A stretch of DNA of 17,860 nucleotides from UBA10133 sp964528565 (GCA_964528565.1 CAZGSP010000070.1:1-17860); one strand, 5' to 3'. Shown: positions 1 through 7,196, counted from the first letter of the stretch. Numbers and translations are program-made. The notes: a model not told the origin generated them from the sequence alone.

Positions 1-255
1 GACGGTGGGGGTGGCAGAAATTGTTGGTGTAGTGGTGACGGTGGGAGTCGGAGTGGGACGGCGAATGGTGAACTGTACATCGCAGGGAATCATTTCGGCG
101 GCTTGAGATTTTTGAGCTGTTAAATCCTTTTGTCGATTGATCATCATCGCCATAACGACGGTGACGATAATTAAAAAGACAAACCCCAGAGCGCCAACAG
201 TCTTGAGTTGCCTTTTTGATGAATATTTTGAAGTAGAAGACAATTTTTGATTCAT
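1..255 (-). CDS. N-terminal part of a membrane-anchored protein with a Pro-Thr linker (runs off the window)
   Basis: An ATG at 253-255 (minus) opens an 85-codon frame with no stop that leaves the window at position 1. Residues 1-18 are basic and Ser/Lys-rich. About residues 19-41 are one hydrophobic segment (VGALGFVFLIIVTVVMAMM), followed by RQKDLTAQKSQAAE. A linker of alternating Thr and Pro begins near residue 68 and continues to the edge. This is the layout of Microgenomates surface proteins with an uncleaved or SPase I-cleaved N-terminal anchor and an extended linker. The start lies 1 nt after the stop of the upstream gene (257-1114), so the two are probably co-transcribed and translationally coupled. 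I see no Shine-Dalgarno. The function depends on the missing C-terminal part and cannot be given. Confidence 0.7.
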   Translation of the reverse strand, partial: MNQKLSSTSKYSSKRQLKTVGALGFVFLIIVTVVMAMMINRQKDLTAQKSQAAEMIPCDVQFTIRRPTPTPTVTTTPTISATPTV

Positions 256-256
256 A

Positions 257-1114
257 TTATTTGGGTGTTACGGCGATGACTCTGACTCGATAGGTGCCGT
301 ATTTATTGACCGTGCGCTTCAGGTTGGCGATCCAGCTACCGTTAGATAAGGTGGCCGGTACCACTACGGTTTCTACAATTGCTCCATTGAGGGTGACCCG
401 GAAAGTAAAGCTTTTGACCGCTCGGCCGGATTTGTTGGCAATAGCTCGATAGGTAACGACACTGCCGTACTTGATGACTCCTAAATTGGTTGTGATATTC
501 ACACCGTTCAAAAAGACCCTCATCTGCTGACAGACCATGGGAATAACGGTGGGAGTAGGAGTAGGGGTGACGGTGGGTGACGATGTCGGGGTGGCGGTGA
601 CACTGCCACATGCTTTGTCCGACACTCTTGATTCGAAGCACTTAACACCGTTGACATTATCAAAATCTATTTGTTCGGTGCCGCAAGTACGCTGGAAACA
701 GACCTCGTTGACGTTGGATAACCTTTTTTCATTCAGGCTACACCCGGCAGAGGCCAAGTTCCCGGAGGTCATATTTGGACAAAAAAAGTGTGAAGCGTTC
801 GATCTGGCTCCGTTATCAAGTCTGACACAGTTATTGACAATAGTGGCGGGACAATCGCCAAGATTTACCGGTCCGGGGGTAGTAGACGGTGAACAAAGAG
901 CAGAAGACTCTATGCATGAACCTTGTGAATAATTCCACTTGCAGACAAATCTATTGCCGCTGGCTTTGACAGGCGAGCAATTGGCGTTACAGTCTTTTGG
1001 TGTGAAGTAGTCTTTACACCCAAGGATCGCTTGGACCGGACTAATTGCTCCGAAGAATGAAAAGATTAGGAAAAACAAAACTGTTATATGCAGCACCTTT
1101 CTCAAATTTGCCAT
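257..1114 (-). CDS. Secreted cysteine-rich protein with Thr-Pro linker and C-terminal beta-rich domain
   Basis: 285 aa, family not recognised. Residues 1-29 are a signal peptide: basic start, hydrophobic core VLHITVLFFLIFSFFGAI, and an AxA-like end at PVQA. Cys33 in AILGC also fits a loose lipobox, so a lipoprotein is possible. About residues 30-165 hold 14 cysteines, which suggests a disulfide-stabilised extracellular domain. A Thr-Pro linker follows (about 170-190). The last 95 residues have a beta-sandwich-like pattern (VFLNGVNIT, GSVVTYRAIANKSGRAVKSFTFRV, YGTYRVRVIAV) similar to Ig-like or CARDB-type modules. It probably sits at the cell surface in adhesion or binding. The ATG start is supported by a consensus promoter ending a few bases upstream. 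It is the first gene of a two-gene unit with the partial gene at 1-255. Confidence 0.75.
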   Translation of the reverse strand: MANLRKVLHITVLFFLIFSFFGAISPVQAILGCKDYFTPKDCNANCSPVKASGNRFVCKWNYSQGSCIESSALCSPSTTPGPVNLGDCPATIVNNCVRLDNGARSNASHFFCPNMTSGNLASAGCSLNEKRLSNVNEVCFQRTCGTEQIDFDNVNGVKCFESRVSDKACGSVTATPTSSPTVTPTPTPTVIPMVCQQMRVFLNGVNITTNLGVIKYGSVVTYRAIANKSGRAVKSFTFRVTLNGAIVETVVVPATLSNGSWIANLKRTVNKYGTYRVRVIAVTPK

Positions 1115-1122
1115 CTGGAATA

Positions 1123-1151
1123 AATATATGTTTAATTTACGGTGATGTCAA
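1123..1151 (-). promoter_or_regulatory. Sigma70-type promoter giving a leaderless mRNA for the 257-1114 gene
   Basis: On the minus strand: TTGACA (1146-1151), a 17-bp spacer, then TATATT (1123-1128). The ATG begins at 1114, so transcription should start within about 1-3 nt of it. No Shine-Dalgarno could fit. The whole promoter lies in the 41-bp gap after the 1156-1602 gene. Confidence 0.65.
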
Positions 1152-1155
1152 CCGA

Positions 1156-1602
1156 CTACCGTACAAGCAAGATCAGAAGCAGAACGAGAACTTGGGGAAG
1201 AAGACCCCAAAATTTATTTGGAGTTGAGCGATGTGCCCAGGTATGGAAGGCGGCAAATTTACTGATGATCCCGGAACGGTTCTCCAAAAAAAGATAAGGA
1301 AACTCCAAAAAGTCGGGAACCAGACTGATGAACCATCCAAACCACGGCCGCCAGTCGAAGGGGCGTCCCACTTGAAAGAGTAGATAAACGACCAGGATAG
1401 AGAGGGGAAAGTCAAAAAATAATTCTTGCAGAAAAGCCGCGCGCTTGCACTTCTTTCGACTAGTCAAACCCTGCCCGACATCCCAGTGGGGGATACGGTC
1501 TTCCAAGAAATGTGAAGCTAATATCAACGGGATACTGATAAAAGGATTGGGGATTTTGGAGGCGATCAGGGCGCCGGTTGATCCATGAGCTATCGAAAGC
1601 AT
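1156..1602 (-). CDS. Small membrane protein with YdjM/DUF457-like metal-binding motif
   Basis: 148 aa, hydrophobic. The N-terminus AHGSTGALIA (His6) and the motif SHFLEDRIPHWD (His31, Asp35, His39, Asp41) resemble the YdjM family of inner-membrane putative metal-dependent hydrolases (PF04307-like), where such His/Asp pairs are proposed to bind metal. Further candidate ligands are Asp97 (LVPDFLEF), His120 and His124 (FHTWAHRST). Membrane segments are about 14-30, 64-80, 86-106 and 133-147. The family's substrate is unknown, so no reaction is assigned. The gene is divergent from the 1630 operon, with start codons 27 bp apart. Family assignment is from motif pattern only. Confidence 0.6.
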   Translation of the reverse strand: MLSIAHGSTGALIASKIPNPFISIPLILASHFLEDRIPHWDVGQGLTSRKKCKRAAFLQELFFDFPLSILVVYLLFQVGRPFDWRPWFGWFISLVPDFLEFPYLFLENRSGIISKFAAFHTWAHRSTPNKFWGLLPQVLVLLLILLVR

Positions 1603-1612
1603 GTGTTTTTTT

Positions 1613-1620
1613 AGTATACT
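1613..1620. promoter_or_regulatory. Palindromic AGTATACT that can serve as -10 for both divergent genes
   Basis: AGTATACT is its own reverse complement, so TATACT (one mismatch to TATAAT) is read on both strands: plus 1615-1620, minus 1613-1618. The plus-strand ATG (1630) is 9 nt downstream and the minus-strand ATG (1602) 10 nt downstream, so both mRNAs would have leaders of about 0-4 nt. I see no good -35 on either side, which weakens the call. Confidence 0.4.
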
Positions 1621-1629
1621 CTATATACC

Positions 1630-2364
1630 ATGAACGATGCTATTTACAGATTTGGTGAAGTTTCGATTTACGGATTTGGACTGTTGGCGACTCTCTCTTT
1701 TTTTTGGGGGTCATTTGTCTTTTTCAAGAAAGCGATTGAGTCTCACCTCGAAGAGTTTCATGTCTTGGATGGAGTGGTCATGGCGGCGTTTTGGTCCTTT
1801 ATAGTGGGAAGGTTGGCCTATGTAATTTTGAATTTTTCCACGTTCTGGAATCACTTCTCAAGGGTCTTTTTGCTGGCCGATTTCCCGGGAATTGATCGCT
1901 GGGGAGTAATTGTTGGCGTGTATTTGGGGATATTCTGGACGGTCAGAAGGGTAAAAGCAAAGACTTTGGACTGGTTCGACATTGTTTCTTTGGGAGTTCT
2001 ATCGGGTACCGCCGTCTTTTTTGCCGGACTTTCTTGGTTGGCCTATTCTTGGCAGTATGGCGTGATGGGTTTCATCTATTTGATTGCCTTTATTATCGCT
2101 TGGAGGGCAGAGGATTCGTACCGAACATATAGCTGGTATAAAAGTAATAAGACATCGTCCAGATCCGGTTTGATAACCGGTTTTTCGATATCATCATGGG
2201 GGCTTTTCTACTTGGTTGAGAAGTTGATTAACCGGCAATTCTCTCCGGAAACTGGTTTGTGGTGCTCTTTCTTGTTTGTCGCGGGTATTGTTTTAGTGTA
2301 TATTAGGTCTGGCAGGACAGCGACGGAAGATATAAAAATCATTCTTAAACATGGAAGAAAATAA
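1630..2364 (+). CDS. Lgt-like polytopic membrane protein lacking the catalytic motifs
   Basis: 244 aa with about seven membrane segments. The outline follows prolipoprotein diacylglyceryl transferase: VSIYGFGLL near residue 15 matches the early YG motif, VGRLAYVILN (Gly60-Arg61) matches the conserved GR.GYVLF stretch, and GIDRWGVIVGVYLG (88-100) lies where family members have MSFHGG. Trp91 stands where the essential His is expected. The GRxGNFxNxE catalytic motif is not recognisable; the corresponding stretch reads GTAVFFAGLSWLAYS (126-140). Lgt moves diacylglycerol from phosphatidylglycerol to the lipobox cysteine; this copy probably cannot do so, or does something related. It opens a six-gene run that also holds lspA, the next enzyme of lipoprotein maturation, which supports the family link. 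There is no Shine-Dalgarno; the ATG follows a -10 closely. Confidence 0.55.
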   Translation: MNDAIYRFGEVSIYGFGLLATLSFFWGSFVFFKKAIESHLEEFHVLDGVVMAAFWSFIVGRLAYVILNFSTFWNHFSRVFLLADFPGIDRWGVIVGVYLGIFWTVRRVKAKTLDWFDIVSLGVLSGTAVFFAGLSWLAYSWQYGVMGFIYLIAFIIAWRAEDSYRTYSWYKSNKTSSRSGLITGFSISSWGLFYLVEKLINRQFSPETGLWCSFLFVAGIVLVYIRSGRTATEDIKIILKHGRK

Positions 2365-2734
2365 ACCTATAAAATTTCCCACCTCAGTGCTTGGACCCCT
2401 GATCTCGTATTTGAAAGGAGAGAAGAAGAGATTGAAAGAGACCAAGAAGGAACTCAAAAAAGTAGACCCGTTTATCGTGGGAAACAGAGATGACGATAAC
2501 TCGGTGGATTCGGACGTGGCCGAAAATGTCGAGCACGACAGATCTTTCGCCATGAGAACTCAAGTCAACAAATCAATAATTGCCATCCGAAAGACACTGA
2601 CGAGGATTAAGCTTGGTAAGTATGGCATTTGTGCCGGTTGTGGAAAAATGATCGACACCGATAGACTGGCAGTCAACCCTACGGCAGAGTACTGTGTGGC
2701 CTGTGAGACCAGTAAAGAGAAAAAACAGGGGTGA
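2351..2734 (+). CDS. DksA/TraR-type C4 zinc-finger protein
   Basis: 127 aa. The C-terminal zinc finger has Cys94 and Cys97 (CAGC) and Cys115 and Cys118 (CVAC), spaced as in the DksA/TraR family, with the usual linker IDTDRLAVNPTAEY. Residues 15-90 are highly charged and helical, matching the family's coiled coil, which enters the RNA polymerase secondary channel in E. coli DksA. The acidic stretch DDDNSVDSDVAENVEHDRS (47-65) could supply the coiled-coil-tip acids, but the exact DxxDxA signature is not evident. It probably modulates transcription initiation, or acts as an unspecialised member of the family. The start overlaps the upstream gene by 14 bp and the stop overlaps lspA in a GTGA, so translation is coupled. 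Confidence 0.85.
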   Translation: MEENKPIKFPTSVLGPLISYLKGEKKRLKETKKELKKVDPFIVGNRDDDNSVDSDVAENVEHDRSFAMRTQVNKSIIAIRKTLTRIKLGKYGICAGCGKMIDTDRLAVNPTAEYCVACETSKEKKQG

Positions 2735-3156
2735 TAAAGAGACTGAGATCTTGGTTCTCAAATATCGGATTTTTGCTCGTAATGTTGGTTATACTGGATT
2801 TGTTTTTGCAAAGATATTTTAGGAATATTGATTTTGGTGTTTTGAATCGGGGAGTGTCTTTTGGACTACTACCGGGAATGGGGCAGGTGATAGCCATTGC
2901 CGTTTACTTGGCCTTGGTGGTATTTCTCGGCTTGAAGAGGCGCACCTCTACCACACCGACCCGGATAGACTTAGCTATTTGGTTGTTGGCGGCCGGGGGT
3001 TTGGGCAACCTTTTTCCCAGACTGTTTTGGAGCGGCGTGTGGGACTATATCCGGGTACCTCTACTGCCGTTTTGGTTCAATATCTCGGATTTAATGATCA
3101 TGGCCGGCCTGGTCTCGTATATACTTAGGGGTGATGGAAATTCCGATTCTGTATGA
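2731..3156 (+). CDS. lspA: Signal peptidase II (lipoprotein signal peptidase)
   Basis: 141 aa with four membrane segments (about 11-28, 51-67, 80-96, 115-132). Family motifs are present in order: Asp23, N39-RGVSFG, GGLGN93LFPR97, GVWD105YI and FNISD120. By alignment to Pseudomonas LspA, Asp105 and Asp120 match the catalytic dyad (VVDF and FNxAD), and the 12-residue spacing from Asn93 to Asp105 is kept. The conserved Asp of GNLxDR is Pro96 here, an odd change in a position thought to be structural. The enzyme cleaves signal peptides before the lipidated cysteine in the membrane. The start is GTG, overlapping the zinc-finger gene's stop by 4 nt, with AGGG directly upstream. An adjacent Lgt-like gene fits a lipoprotein-maturation context, though that partner looks catalytically degenerate. 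Confidence 0.8.
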   Translation: MIKRLRSWFSNIGFLLVMLVILDLFLQRYFRNIDFGVLNRGVSFGLLPGMGQVIAIAVYLALVVFLGLKRRTSTTPTRIDLAIWLLAAGGLGNLFPRLFWSGVWDYIRVPLLPFWFNISDLMIMAGLVSYILRGDGNSDSV

Positions 3157-3859
3157 GGACGAAGACACCCTGGTCATCAACAAGCCGGTAGACTTGGTTG
3201 TGAACAGAGCTCAATCGATAAAGGGCAAGACGGTTCAGGACTGGATCGAGGAACAAGAGTGGTTTAAAAGAACTCAAGAGGTTGAGGACGTATTATTCAA
3301 GCAGAGGAGTGGGGTATGCCACAGACTGGATAAGGAGACCAGTGGTTGCTTGGTGATCGCCAAAACGCCGGAAGCTCTGAGATACTATCTGGACTTATTT
3401 AAGAATAGGAAAATTGTTAAGACCTACATTGCATTAGTGCACGGTAGGGTAGAGCCGGATCAGGGGGAAACGATCCTGCCCCTAAAAAGAAGCCTGTTCG
3501 ATAGAGAGAAGTGGCAGGTACACTATGAGGGGAAAAGGGCAGTCACGGCCTGGCGGGTGGTCAAGAGATTTGATTATCCGGGTCATGAACATTGGCGGAA
3601 CGCCCTCACTCTTCTTAAACTAAACTTAAAGACCGGAAGGACTCACCAGATAAGGGTACACATGTCCTTTTTGGGTTGGCCGATTTTTTCGGATTATAAA
3701 TATCTGAACCGGAAATTTTCAAAGGAAGACAGGAAGTATCTTTCCCATCATTTTCTCCATGCGGCCGGAATCGAATTTAGTGCTTATGCCGGGAACAAGG
3801 TCGTTGCGGAAGCCCCTTTGCCGGAGGATTGTGAAAAGTTTCTTTCTTCGCTAGAATGA
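3134..3859 (+). CDS. RluA-family RNA pseudouridine synthase without S4 domain
   Basis: 241 aa counted from the ATG at 3134; a GTG one codon earlier is also possible. The catalytic motif HRLDKETSGCLVIAK holds the nucleophilic Asp66. KTYIALVHG and TGRTHQIRVHMSFLGWPI are the other RluA/RluC/RluD signatures. The enzyme isomerises uridine to pseudouridine in rRNA or tRNA; the exact site cannot be told from sequence. It begins directly with the catalytic fold (IPILYEDEDTLVINKP) and lacks the N-terminal S4 RNA-binding domain of RluC/RluD, so it is closer to RluA in layout. It overlaps lspA by 23 bp in another frame and ends 3 nt before the antiporter gene, so it belongs to the same transcription unit. 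Confidence 0.88.
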   Translation: MEIPILYEDEDTLVINKPVDLVVNRAQSIKGKTVQDWIEEQEWFKRTQEVEDVLFKQRSGVCHRLDKETSGCLVIAKTPEALRYYLDLFKNRKIVKTYIALVHGRVEPDQGETILPLKRSLFDREKWQVHYEGKRAVTAWRVVKRFDYPGHEHWRNALTLLKLNLKTGRTHQIRVHMSFLGWPIFSDYKYLNRKFSKEDRKYLSHHFLHAAGIEFSAYAGNKVVAEAPLPEDCEKFLSSLE

Positions 3860-3862
3860 TTT

Positions 3863-5545
3863 ATGGATGTTTTTTTGGTGAACTTAATGATCGTTTTTTC
3901 GGTAGCGGTTTTTTTTGGGATCATTTTTAGATACATTGGCCTGCCCTCGGTGGTCGGTCAGGTTCTGGCGGGATTTGTCATCGGACTTTCGGGCTTACTG
4001 GGCAGTCAGAGTATAGAAAGTATGCGTTTATTGGGATCTCTGGGGGTCACCCTTCTTCTATTTCTCGTTGGTTTGGAAATGAACCTGCGAGAGATAAAAA
4101 ATACGGGTAAGACAGTAATAAAAATATTTCTGATCCAGACCGTCTTGCTTGGATTGTTGTTTTTTATCTTTTCCGGCTTATTATTGAAGCTAAACATCGT
4201 ATCATCCATACTGTTAGCGATCGCCCTGACCTTTAGCAGTACCATTGTGGTGGTTAAGACTTTATCCGAAAAGCGGGATCTGGGCAGTTTTTCCGGCAAG
4301 CTAAGTTTGGGGATCCTTTTACTTCAGGATCTGGTAGCTATTTTTGTCCTGGCATTAATTCCCGGATTCAGTCATGGTTTTGATCTTTCCGCTTTGGGGG
4401 CTTTGAGTATCAAGATATTGGTCTTGTTTCTGACCATTAACATCTTTGGCCATTTCTTGATATCCCAGATCGAAAAGTATTTGATCAAGACGACGGAGGA
4501 CTTGGTCCTCATTAGTCTGGTTTGGTTTTCTCTGGCAGTTTACTTTTCGGTCAACGTACTGGGTTTGACACCCGAAATTGGCGGTATTTTGGCAGGCATT
4601 TCTTTGTCGACGACCTGGGGACACTTTCAAATTGTAAGCAAGGTAAAGACTCTGAGGGATATATTTTTGACGGTGTTTTTTGTTCTTCTGGGTTTGGAAA
4701 TCGGAACAGGAAGTGTGAACTGGCTTTTGGTTTTTGAGCTGGTTTTTCTGGCACTAGTGATCAAGTTCGTGGTTGCCGAGCTGAGCTGTTACTGGAGCGG
4801 TCTTTCCGGAAAGGTGGCTTTTTCCTTAAGTGTCAACATGACACAGTTTTCCGAATTCAGCTTAATTGTTTTATCTTTTGGTTTGGTGTCCGGTTTTTGG
4901 GACAATGAGCTGGTCACCGCGGTGACCATGGCCGGTCTGATATCTATGGTTGTGTCCACGATCTTTATATTACGTTCGTCTCAGTTGTACAAATTTTTAT
5001 CGGAGCATTCCCCAAAAATTTTTAAATTCGACGGCTTACATAAAGGCTCGCTTGTTTCCATGAGGGGGCATGTGGTACTGCTTGGTGGCGATAGAACGGG
5101 AAGAAGTATCTTGTCTTCGATGAAAAAAATCGGAGAAAAGGTGTTGGTGGTTGATTTTAACCCCGACATTGTTAATCATCTACACAGTAGGGGAGAAGAG
5201 GCTATCTTTGCCGACGCGTCCGATCCGGATATCGCCGATATTGCGAACATGACAGACGCCAAAATGATAATTTCAACTATAAAGGATGTTGACGATTCGC
5301 TATCACTACTCCTTCTTCTCAAGCAAAAGGGGATTGCCGTACCCACGATAGTTGATGCCGAAACGGCGGCCCAGGCGGCTATGCTTTATGAGGCGGGTGC
5401 TTCGTATGTAATCTTTCCTCATTTTGTAAGCGGTTTGCACCTTGGACTGGTCATGAAGAAGTTTGAGAAAGATGCGGACGCTTTGAAAAAGTACCGACAG
5501 AGACAGAACGAAACATTAAAGGAGATCTATGAAGGAGAGTTCTAG
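3863..5545 (+). CDS. Kef-type monovalent cation:proton antiporter (CPA2) with RCK/TrkA-N domain
   Basis: 560 aa. Residues 1-372 hold about 12 membrane helices of the CPA2 exchanger fold. Signatures include GLPSVVGQVLAGFVIG (26-41), FSSTIVVVKTLSEK (124-137) and LLLQDLVAI with the ion-site Asp156. Residues 402-530 are a TrkA-N/RCK Rossmann domain (GHVVLLGGDRTGRS; the Asp at strand 2, VVDFNPD, suits NAD(H)-type binding; SDPDIADIANMTDAKMIISTI). The usual GxGxxG reads GGDRTG, with Asp410 replacing the second Gly, so nucleotide binding may be altered. It likely moves K+ or Na+ against H+ under ligand control. The end overlaps the next start by 17 bp. Known KefC gating by glutathione cannot be assumed here. 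Confidence 0.85.
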   Translation: MDVFLVNLMIVFSVAVFFGIIFRYIGLPSVVGQVLAGFVIGLSGLLGSQSIESMRLLGSLGVTLLLFLVGLEMNLREIKNTGKTVIKIFLIQTVLLGLLFFIFSGLLLKLNIVSSILLAIALTFSSTIVVVKTLSEKRDLGSFSGKLSLGILLLQDLVAIFVLALIPGFSHGFDLSALGALSIKILVLFLTINIFGHFLISQIEKYLIKTTEDLVLISLVWFSLAVYFSVNVLGLTPEIGGILAGISLSTTWGHFQIVSKVKTLRDIFLTVFFVLLGLEIGTGSVNWLLVFELVFLALVIKFVVAELSCYWSGLSGKVAFSLSVNMTQFSEFSLIVLSFGLVSGFWDNELVTAVTMAGLISMVVSTIFILRSSQLYKFLSEHSPKIFKFDGLHKGSLVSMRGHVVLLGGDRTGRSILSSMKKIGEKVLVVDFNPDIVNHLHSRGEEAIFADASDPDIADIANMTDAKMIISTIKDVDDSLSLLLLLKQKGIAVPTIVDAETAAQAAMLYEAGASYVIFPHFVSGLHLGLVMKKFEKDADALKKYRQRQNETLKEIYEGEF

Positions 5546-6419
5546 TAACAGTAATAAATGGACCAGGACGGTGGGGATAATATTTCTTGTCATCCTGTGT
5601 GGTTTTGTGGTTTTCCGCGTGCTCAAAGAAGGAATTTTGTCCGATAAACTGGGAATCAATTTGGCCGTCGTCGGGGGCTCGGATTCGGCCATCATGATCC
5701 TTCGGCCGGATGAGGATATTTTGGGCTGGGTAAACTTACCGGATAAGTTGAAGGTCAAAATTTTTAATTCTCAAGCCCAGTATCCGATCGGGTCGCTTTG
5801 GGATTACGGTATTTCGGAAAAGAACCCTTATGAAATTTTTGAAAAATCACTCGGACGGTCGATGGGGGTTGTGGTATCAAGGGTGATAAAGGTTCAGGGT
5901 AAGGCTTCGATCGAAGAGGTACTGGCCAGTCTGCACAAGATCAATTTGAAGACCGACTTAAGCCTTAAGGATAGATTTTTTATCCGCCGGTACCTGGTAG
6001 ACGCGGTAGCTTCAAAAAAGGTTTTGGAGATGGATATTCCCGCCAATACATTGGACACAGTTATCGAGCCGGACGGCAAGGAGTTTCTGGTATTTAACAA
6101 CATTATCTCCCTTTGGACAAAAAATAAGTTTTTGTTGGAATCAATATTAAATGAAAATGCGGATGTCTCAATAAACAATTTGTCCGGCCAGGATGGACTG
6201 GGAATATCGGTATCGAAACAGTTGGAGGCGGCCGGAATTAGGGTGGTGGAGGTAAAGACCGACCCGAATAGGGATCTGGGTGGAAAGGGGTGTATTTTTG
6301 TTTCCGGAGGAAGTTATCCAAATTCGGAGAAGTTTCTTGTCCAGCAGCTGGGTTGCGAACAGCGCCGCCCGGACTCTTTGGCGAGCCAACAGGGAGGGGT
6401 TGAGATGTGGCTAAAGTAA
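5529..6419 (+). CDS. Single-pass membrane protein with LytR_C-like C-terminal domain
   Basis: 296 aa. Residues 13-31 are one membrane helix (RTVGIIFLVILCGFVVFRV), leaving the rest outside. Residues 43-165 recall the core of LytR/CpsA/Psr-like proteins in Patescibacteria (NLAVVGGSDSAIMILRPDEDILGWVNLPDKL), but the Arg and Asp residues that mark LCP phosphotransferases are not evident. Residues about 212-275 match the LytR_C pattern: VSINNLSGQDGLGISVSKQLEAAGIRVVEVKT. A role in attaching or organising envelope polymers is inferred. This start has the best Shine-Dalgarno of the operon: AAAGGAG at 5518-5524, inside the end of the antiporter gene. It is the last gene of the run; its stop is 5 nt from the stop of the convergent TPR gene, and no hairpin terminator is visible. 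Confidence 0.6.
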   Translation: MKESSSNSNKWTRTVGIIFLVILCGFVVFRVLKEGILSDKLGINLAVVGGSDSAIMILRPDEDILGWVNLPDKLKVKIFNSQAQYPIGSLWDYGISEKNPYEIFEKSLGRSMGVVVSRVIKVQGKASIEEVLASLHKINLKTDLSLKDRFFIRRYLVDAVASKKVLEMDIPANTLDTVIEPDGKEFLVFNNIISLWTKNKFLLESILNENADVSINNLSGQDGLGISVSKQLEAAGIRVVEVKTDPNRDLGGKGCIFVSGGSYPNSEKFLVQQLGCEQRRPDSLASQQGGVEMWLK

Positions 6420-6424
6420 GTGGA

Positions 6425-7129
6425 TTAGGCTTCGTCTCCCAAAAGCGGATCGTAGATCTCTAGAGGCGGAGTCTCGCTCGATTCTCCGGCGGAGAGGGAC
6501 GGTAAGTGCTCCATGTCGTCAAGGGGAAACGAGGGAATACCTCTCAGTCGTTTGGATGACTTGGCTTCCAAAATAAAGACTTGAGGATTTTTGGAGTTCA
6601 CCGATTTCATAATCGTTTTGTATTTGTAGCCGGCGTTTATCAACTTCATCAGGCGGTGGGAGAGATTGTCCGGTAAGTAGCCGATAAAATCCTTATCTCT
6701 CGTCACCTTCACCTTGTGTTTGGAAAGGGAAAGCTCTACCGGTTCACCAATATTTAAGGTCGAAAATATTTTTGGTTCTCCTTGGCTGACAAGGGGGACA
6801 ACCTTGGATTTTCCCGGCTCTTCGATAAAACTGACTGTCTGGAAGTAGGGGTTGGCCAAGCCCTGTTTCTTGTTGGCTTTGAGACGAGCCAGATTATTTT
6901 TGGCGATTTGATTGTGAGGATCGATCTCCAATACACTTTGAAAGCAACCCATGGCTTTTTTGTTTTTACTATCCATGGAGTAGGCGATACCCAAGCGGTT
7001 CAGCGTCGGAAGATCGTTGGGGGTAAGTTCGAGGATCTTTTCGTTGAGAGAGATGGCTTCGGGCCATTTTTTGGCGATGGCGGACTTAATGGATTCTTGT
7101 TGAAGATCGTTTACATTGTCATTGTTCAT
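6425..7129 (-). CDS. TPR-repeat protein with C-terminal HIRAN-like segment
   Basis: 234 aa, no signal peptide, probably cytosolic. Residues about 10-80 form two tetratricopeptide repeats (KKWPEAISLNEKILELTPND; LNRLGIAYSMDSKNKKAMGCFQSVLEIDPHN) plus a partial third helix pair, a protein-binding scaffold. Residues about 130-195 (GEPVELSLSKHKVKVTRDKDFIGYLPDNLSHRLMKLINAGYKYKT) have the shape of a HIRAN-like module, in which 'IGYLP' followed by a helix is typical; in other proteins this fold binds DNA ends. The tail is acidic and Pro/Ser-rich. The function is unknown. It is divergent from yebC and has its own consensus promoter placed for a leaderless mRNA. Confidence 0.6.
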   Translation of the reverse strand: MNNDNVNDLQQESIKSAIAKKWPEAISLNEKILELTPNDLPTLNRLGIAYSMDSKNKKAMGCFQSVLEIDPHNQIAKNNLARLKANKKQGLANPYFQTVSFIEEPGKSKVVPLVSQGEPKIFSTLNIGEPVELSLSKHKVKVTRDKDFIGYLPDNLSHRLMKLINAGYKYKTIMKSVNSKNPQVFILEAKSSKRLRGIPSFPLDDMEHLPSLSAGESSETPPLEIYDPLLGDEA

Positions 7130-7137
7130 GCTGAGAA

Positions 7138-7166
7138 ATGATAAAGAGTTTGGTCTCCCTTGTCAA
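7138..7166 (-). promoter_or_regulatory. Consensus promoter giving a leaderless mRNA for the TPR gene
   Basis: Minus strand: TTGACA (7161-7166), 17-bp spacer, TATCAT (7138-7143). The ATG begins at 7129, 8 nt past the -10, so the transcript should start 0-3 nt before it. No Shine-Dalgarno is present. Confidence 0.7.
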
Positions 7167-7167
7167 G

Positions 7168-7196
7168 TTGTTTTGATAGTATTTGCCTGATAGAAT
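7168..7196 (+). promoter_or_regulatory. Extended -10 promoter for yebC, leaderless
   Basis: Plus strand: TTGTTT (7168-7173), 17-bp spacer, then TGA-TAGAAT (7188-7196), an extended -10. The yebC ATG (7204) is 7 nt past the -10. The -35 lies 1 bp from the -35 of the divergent TPR promoter, so the two are back to back and could share regulation or compete. Confidence 0.55.

Noticed and set aside
2731..3156. LspA homologue as a dead enzyme because of the lost Asp in GNLxDR
   Set aside because: The catalytic pair by alignment is the Asp of GVWDYI and the Asp of FNISD, and both are present; the lost Asp is not one of the dyad.
2351..3859. TGA recoded to glycine, as in some Patescibacteria
   Set aside because: TGA ends several genes here exactly where family ends are expected (zinc-finger protein, lspA, the RluA-type synthase, xer), so it is a normal stop.
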